Assembly: GCA_017379075.1 (NCBI GenBank) | Contig: JAFNXL010000027.1 | Location: 62,001 to 126,000, forward strand | DNA from: Bacteroidaceae bacterium | GTDB lineage: Bacteria; Bacteroidota; Bacteroidia; Bacteroidales; Bacteroidaceae | DNA: 64,000 bases | Reading direction: 5' to 3' | In this document: in pieces, positions 60,326 through 64,000 of the stretch | How the letters are laid out: each line of letters opens with the position of its first letter | Numbering within the stretch: position 1 is the stretch's first letter | Translations under genes and position numbers: made by a program | Notes under the pieces: model-generated | What the model was told of the DNA's origin: nothing | Database searches by the model: none | The model's input: the letters and a program-made list of their open reading frames with translations, nothing else

Positions 60326-62379
60326 TAACAAACGACGTTCGCGACACACTCTACAAGGATGCCACCGAAGCGTTGCTGGATTACCGCATTGCCACCGGAC
60401 TGGCACAGGCACAGGTGTTGCAATACCATTGCAATGACCGTTCGCTTGCTATGCAACTGGAAGCCGTAAGCAAAGACTATGCGTCAATGCGTTCCTTCAT
60501 CAAGCAAGGAGGTATCGACCCCGAACGCCACCAGATGCAAAAACAGATAGCCTCTCGTGCGTTGGAGATTGTGGATGCCATACATCGGAACATACGCATA
60601 GAGACACAAGGTGATGACTATGCCCACACACACAATGCCGGCCTCACAACAGACTTCTCCGCAGAAACCACGACAAAACTGAAACGGCATTACAGCAAAG
60701 AAGATACGGCTGAAGGTTACATCCTTCAAGACCGCATATTCGGCAAGTTGTGGACTATGGGCCAGCTTTCGCGTAAGGAGACGGCCATACTTTACGACTT
60801 CATACAGGAACAGCAACCCCTTGTAAAGAGATATTTCGTGGCCGGATTGCTGATGGCTCTTTGGGAATACTTCGACCTGCAAAAGCTACAAATGCTCTTC
60901 ATGTTCATGACAGAAGAGGACATCTCCGTCCGTACACAGGCTACACTGGCATACGTTCTGGTCCACCTCAGATACGCCAAACGTCTATCTCTCTACCCAG
61001 AGGATGCTGTTACCACACACACACAACACCTTAACGAAGAAATCCGCATCATTCAACACTTTCTCTTCATACAGAAGAACTGCCTGAAGATATACGAGCA
61101 GTTGGCCAAGAACGTAAAGAAATATGCCCAAAATGGCATTAGCGAAGAGGAACGTGCCGACTTTATGCAGGACGCCATGCGAGACAGGGCCGACCTCAAC
61201 CCCCGCACCTTTGTCATTGCCTACCACAAGCCTTTTTTCCAGAAAATGTCTGCCTGGTGGATGCCTTATGACAAGGAACGGACCGAAGTGAAGGAGATTC
61301 TTGCTAAGGCAAAAGACCAGAGTATGGTAAAACTGCACGATTTCCTGCAACAGCACTGCTGCGACATTGACATGTATGCCATCGTGCAGATGCTGGATAT
61401 GAAAGGTCTGGGAATGAAAACATCCATGTTCGCCAATCCCGAAGAAGAACTTGACCACGAACTGGCCGTACCCGAAGAACACACCCCCCGTATTGCCTAC
61501 GGACTGATGATACAGAACCTTTACCGTTTCTTCTCATATTCCAAATGGAACAAGGTCTACCCCAGCCCGTTCGCCATGAATGTCTACCTACCCGCCATAC
61601 CCACTCTGACCCACCATTTCAACGTAGAAAGTTTGCTGCAAATGCACGATATGCTCATGCGCACACAGGCATACAATGCCGCATTGCTCTGTGCCCACGA
61701 CATCATTGCCATCAAGGGCAGTGACGAGCAGATGCTGCTCGATTGTGCCCTATGCCACCAGAAGTTGGGCAACACAAAGGCTGCACTTCAATGCTACCGT
61801 CAGGCAGAACTGCTGACAGGCGATGAATTCTGGCTGCTGAAACAAATGGCAAAGTGTTACATGGAACTGGACTACCACATGGAAGCAATTGACTGTTTGG
61901 AACGCGTTTCAGCCTTGCCGGAAACCACCACGGAAGACTATCTTCCTGAAATGGCAGACTGTCTGGTTAAGATGAATGACTACGACAAGGCACAGCAATG
62001 CTTCTTTGAAATGAAGTACCATAATCCGAATTCTCCCATAGCCACAAGAGGCATCATCTGGTGTTCCTTCCAAATGAAGCAGTACGAAAAGGCACGCACC
62101 TATTCCTACTTATTCCTGGAGCGTAACGAAAGTCTGACGCAACAAGACTATATTGTAGCAGGACATATCGAATGGGCAGACGGCAACTGGTCCGGTGCAT
62201 TGACACACTATCAGCAAGGCATCCGTCTCTTCATTGCCAAACATTCCAGCAAAAATGTAGGCGAGGAATGGAACTTCATCCAAAAAGACCGCGAAACATT
62301 GCAGCAACACGGCATCACTCCCTCAGACATGATGCTCATGTACGACATTCTTTCTGCTGAATTAGATCATACCGACTGA
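60301..62379 (+). CDS. Large cytosolic TPR-containing protein
   Basis: The 692-residue protein lacks a signal peptide. The N-terminal 350 residues are alpha-helical without clear repeats. The C-terminal 250 residues hold TPR-like units (LCHQKLGNTKAALQCYRQAELLTGDEFWLLKQMAKCYMELDYHMEAIDCLERV). The first ATG lies 25 bases inside the solute-binding gene, so the two are translationally coupled. I do not know its function. The linkage hints at a shared process with the lipoprotein, but one is periplasmic and the other cytosolic. Confidence 0.75.
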   Translation: MEHIHQKVITNDVRDTLYKDATEALLDYRIATGLAQAQVLQYHCNDRSLAMQLEAVSKDYASMRSFIKQGGIDPERHQMQKQIASRALEIVDAIHRNIRIETQGDDYAHTHNAGLTTDFSAETTTKLKRHYSKEDTAEGYILQDRIFGKLWTMGQLSRKETAILYDFIQEQQPLVKRYFVAGLLMALWEYFDLQKLQMLFMFMTEEDISVRTQATLAYVLVHLRYAKRLSLYPEDAVTTHTQHLNEEIRIIQHFLFIQKNCLKIYEQLAKNVKKYAQNGISEEERADFMQDAMRDRADLNPRTFVIAYHKPFFQKMSAWWMPYDKERTEVKEILAKAKDQSMVKLHDFLQQHCCDIDMYAIVQMLDMKGLGMKTSMFANPEEELDHELAVPEEHTPRIAYGLMIQNLYRFFSYSKWNKVYPSPFAMNVYLPAIPTLTHHFNVESLLQMHDMLMRTQAYNAALLCAHDIIAIKGSDEQMLLDCALCHQKLGNTKAALQCYRQAELLTGDEFWLLKQMAKCYMELDYHMEAIDCLERVSALPETTTEDYLPEMADCLVKMNDYDKAQQCFFEMKYHNPNSPIATRGIIWCSFQMKQYEKARTYSYLFLERNESLTQQDYIVAGHIEWADGNWSGALTHYQQGIRLFIAKHSSKNVGEEWNFIQKDRETLQQHGITPSDMMLMYDILSAELDHTD

Positions 62380-62510
62380 CACCCCTATATACATTATATA
62401 TATTATAGGAAAGCCTTCATCATAACAGATGAAATAGTGGTTCACTGCTCACTTCGGTCATGCTGAACATGTTTCGGCATTTGTCCGTTGGGTCTTATGA
62501 CAATGTTCTG

Positions 62511-63758
62511 CTATAAGAAACCTTTCAGGAAGGAGAAGACCCTTCCTTGGGCACGCTGGCGCAGGGTGAACCTTTCCTTGAAGTTTTCGGGAGTGAGAAG
62601 CGTACATCGTGAACGTTTGTCAAACTCGTAAACGTCCTGCAATCTGTTGGTTACGCCTTTATCAAACATAAAGGCATTTATTTCATAGTCGAACATGAGT
62701 GAACGCGCATCTAGATTGGCCGAACCAGTAGTACAATAGATACCATCCACCATCATGGATTTGGCATGATGGAAGCCGCCCTCATAATAATATATATGTG
62801 CACCCTTGTCCATCAGTTTCTTCATCTGGATGGCCGTCACGTTGGGTGTCAGTTGCTGGTCATTATTCGCAGAAAGCATAAGTTCCACCCTGACTCCACG
62901 CGCCAAAGCACGGTACAATGCCCTGCGCACAGTACGGGTGAGTACGGGATAGGCATTCACAATCTGCACACATTCTTCAGCCTGATCAATGGCTGCGGCA
63001 TACGCCTTTCTCATCAGCCCACTCCGTTTGCCTGGGAATCTGGCCACGACGCCCATTAAGATATCATCCCCACTTTTGTCCGGACCGGCGTAATCGGCAG
63101 CATCCATAGATTCGTCGGTTACCTTTTCCCACATCTGGGCAAACAAACGCTCATACTCCGCCACACACGAACCATGCATACGAATGTGCATGTCCACCCA
63201 ATCGCCCACCTCCGGCTTTCCATACAGATAGTAGTCGGCGATGTTCATGCCACCTATGTAGGCCGTATGTCCGTCTATAGTAACAATTTTGCGGTGGTCG
63301 CGATGATAGGCTCTGTGGATATAGGGAAAGACAAAGGGAGCAAACTCGTACATCATGATACCCTCGGCACGCAGACGTTGCATGTCCTCCTTTGTAAAGT
63401 TTTCCGTGCGCCGATGGTTGCCCTGCCCGTCAATCAGAATCTTCACCTCCACACCTTCCTTCGCTTTCTGCCGCAAAAGGTCCAGCGTGGCATTGCCTAT
63501 GCTGTCATTGTAGAATTTGTAAAATTCAATGTGGACATAACGTTCGGCACGACTGATGTAATGGAAGAGGTCATCGAAAAACGTTTGTCCATTGGGCAGA
63601 AGATGCACCTCATTACCCTTAAAGAACGGCACATCAAGTTTCTGCAAAGCATCCACGGCAAGAGAGTCACTCTGCTTTTGAGGGTATGCGGAGAGAATGA
63701 AGGCAAAAGCCAAAAAGCACGTCAGCAGGCGTGCGGGAAAGAGTCTGTATCGCTTCAA
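62511..63758 (-). CDS. Phospholipase D / cardiolipin synthase-like enzyme
   Basis: The 415-residue protein has an N-terminal signal or anchor (MKRYRLFPARLLTCFLAFAFILSAYPQ). Two HKD motifs are present: HRDHRKIVTIDGHTAYIGGMNIADYY in the first half and HHAKSMMVDGIYCTTGSANLDARS in the second, each with His, Lys and Asp. Bacterial cardiolipin synthases have this arrangement but usually two membrane helices. Here a signal-like segment suggests a periplasmic or membrane-tethered form. It lies 29 bases after the KdsD-like gene. Cardiolipin synthase is the best guess; another phosphatidyltransferase is possible. Confidence 0.85.
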   Translation of the reverse strand: MKRYRLFPARLLTCFLAFAFILSAYPQKQSDSLAVDALQKLDVPFFKGNEVHLLPNGQTFFDDLFHYISRAERYVHIEFYKFYNDSIGNATLDLLRQKAKEGVEVKILIDGQGNHRRTENFTKEDMQRLRAEGIMMYEFAPFVFPYIHRAYHRDHRKIVTIDGHTAYIGGMNIADYYLYGKPEVGDWVDMHIRMHGSCVAEYERLFAQMWEKVTDESMDAADYAGPDKSGDDILMGVVARFPGKRSGLMRKAYAAAIDQAEECVQIVNAYPVLTRTVRRALYRALARGVRVELMLSANNDQQLTPNVTAIQMKKLMDKGAHIYYYEGGFHHAKSMMVDGIYCTTGSANLDARSLMFDYEINAFMFDKGVTNRLQDVYEFDKRSRCTLLTPENFKERFTLRQRAQGRVFSFLKGFL

Positions 63759-63787
63759 GAGGGCAAACGGTAATATGTGGAAGATGC

Positions 63788-64000
63788 CTACATCATACAG
63801 CGGAAGTTGTCCACGATACCCAGCAGTTGCTGTTCTTCGTTCACAACAAGCACGGCATGTATCTTGTGATTGTTGAGTTTGTTCAAAATTTCACCCAACT
63901 TCATGGTTGGCGGAACACACACAGGAGTGCGGGTCATCACCTCTTCCACCGGTACATTGAAGAAACGTTCCTGTAGGCTTTCGGTGGCACGACGGATGTC
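63788..64000 (-). CDS. kdsD: C-terminal CBS-domain fragment, KdsD/KpsF-type arabinose-5-phosphate isomerase-like (partial)
   Basis: The gene enters from the right edge, so only the last 70 residues are visible, ending at a TAG at 63790-63788. The fragment starts DIRRATESLQERFFNVPVEEVMTRTP and continues with a CBS domain (GEILNKLNNHKIHAVLVVNEEQQLLGIVDN). The DIRR followed by a second CBS motif is the usual end of KdsD, which makes arabinose 5-phosphate for KDO synthesis. Other CBS proteins remain possible because the isomerase domain lies outside the window. Confidence 0.6.
   Translation of the reverse strand, partial: DIRRATESLQERFFNVPVEEVMTRTPVCVPPTMKLGEILNKLNNHKIHAVLVVNEEQQLLGIVDNFRCMM

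Overview
The window is chromosomal DNA from a member of the Bacteroidales (Bacteroidaceae or Prevotellaceae). Four promoters match the Bacteroidetes consensus TTTG-N19-21-TAnnTTTG closely, and weaker matches precede other genes. The gene families point the same way: type VI genes of the Bacteroidetes subtype, an UpxY-type NusG paralogue, GH92, GH76, GH35 and GH20 secreted glycosidases, FimB/Mfa2-like fimbrial genes, and the gene order thrS-infC-rpmI-rplT. Two exported enzymes end in short C-terminal domains like type IX secretion sorting signals. That fits Prevotella-like genera better than Bacteroides proper, but I cannot name a species.

Region 1 (1-13.5 kb, minus strand, AT-rich) is a type VI secretion locus. 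Read in the direction of transcription it runs: UpxY/NusG-like antiterminator, Sel1-repeat exported protein, lipocalin-like exported protein, ClpV-type ATPase (TssH), sheath proteins TssB and TssC, two Hcp tube proteins, VgrG, an unrecognised protein, a PAAR-like (DUF4280) protein fused to a non-specific nuclease toxin, a YezG/DUF600-type immunity protein, and a small basic protein. Baseplate and membrane-complex genes are absent, so they must lie left of the window or elsewhere. An intrinsic terminator sits immediately before the upxY start codon, and a 66-bp perfect repeat has left an upxY 3' remnant inside the locus.

Region 2 (13.1-14.2 kb) is non-coding and rich in hairpins. Region 3 (14.2-31.2 kb) holds exported hydrolases (GH20, an M6 metalloprotease, GH76, GH35), tRNA-Trp, a lytic transglycosylase, a U32-family protein, MetA (predicted acetyl-CoA type), an M13 peptidase and an ABC-F ATPase. 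Region 4 (31.6-35.9 kb) is a three-gene fimbrial operon with a homopolymer-rich upstream region. It is followed by a 42-bp tandem repeat with a terminal palindrome (36.0-36.3 kb).

Region 5 (36.3-46.6 kb, minus strand) is a close-packed run of MalQ, a DUF5009 acyltransferase-like membrane protein, class II aldolase, PfkB kinase, D-lyxose/mannose isomerase, metallophosphatase and GH92 mannosidase. It suggests a mannose or ketose catabolic cassette. Region 6 (46.6-47.7 kb) carries a small-RNA gene with its own promoter and terminator, possibly 6S RNA, followed by hairpin-rich spacer. Region 7 (47.7-64 kb) is core genome: rplT, rpmI, infC, thrS, a TPR protein, def, ruvX and a SPOR lipoprotein on the minus strand; a YtxH/holin-like envelope trio, nth, pgk, an orphan solute-binding lipoprotein and a TPR protein on the plus strand; and an M64 peptidase, a phospholipase D/cardiolipin synthase-like enzyme and the C-terminus of a KdsD-like CBS protein on the minus strand.
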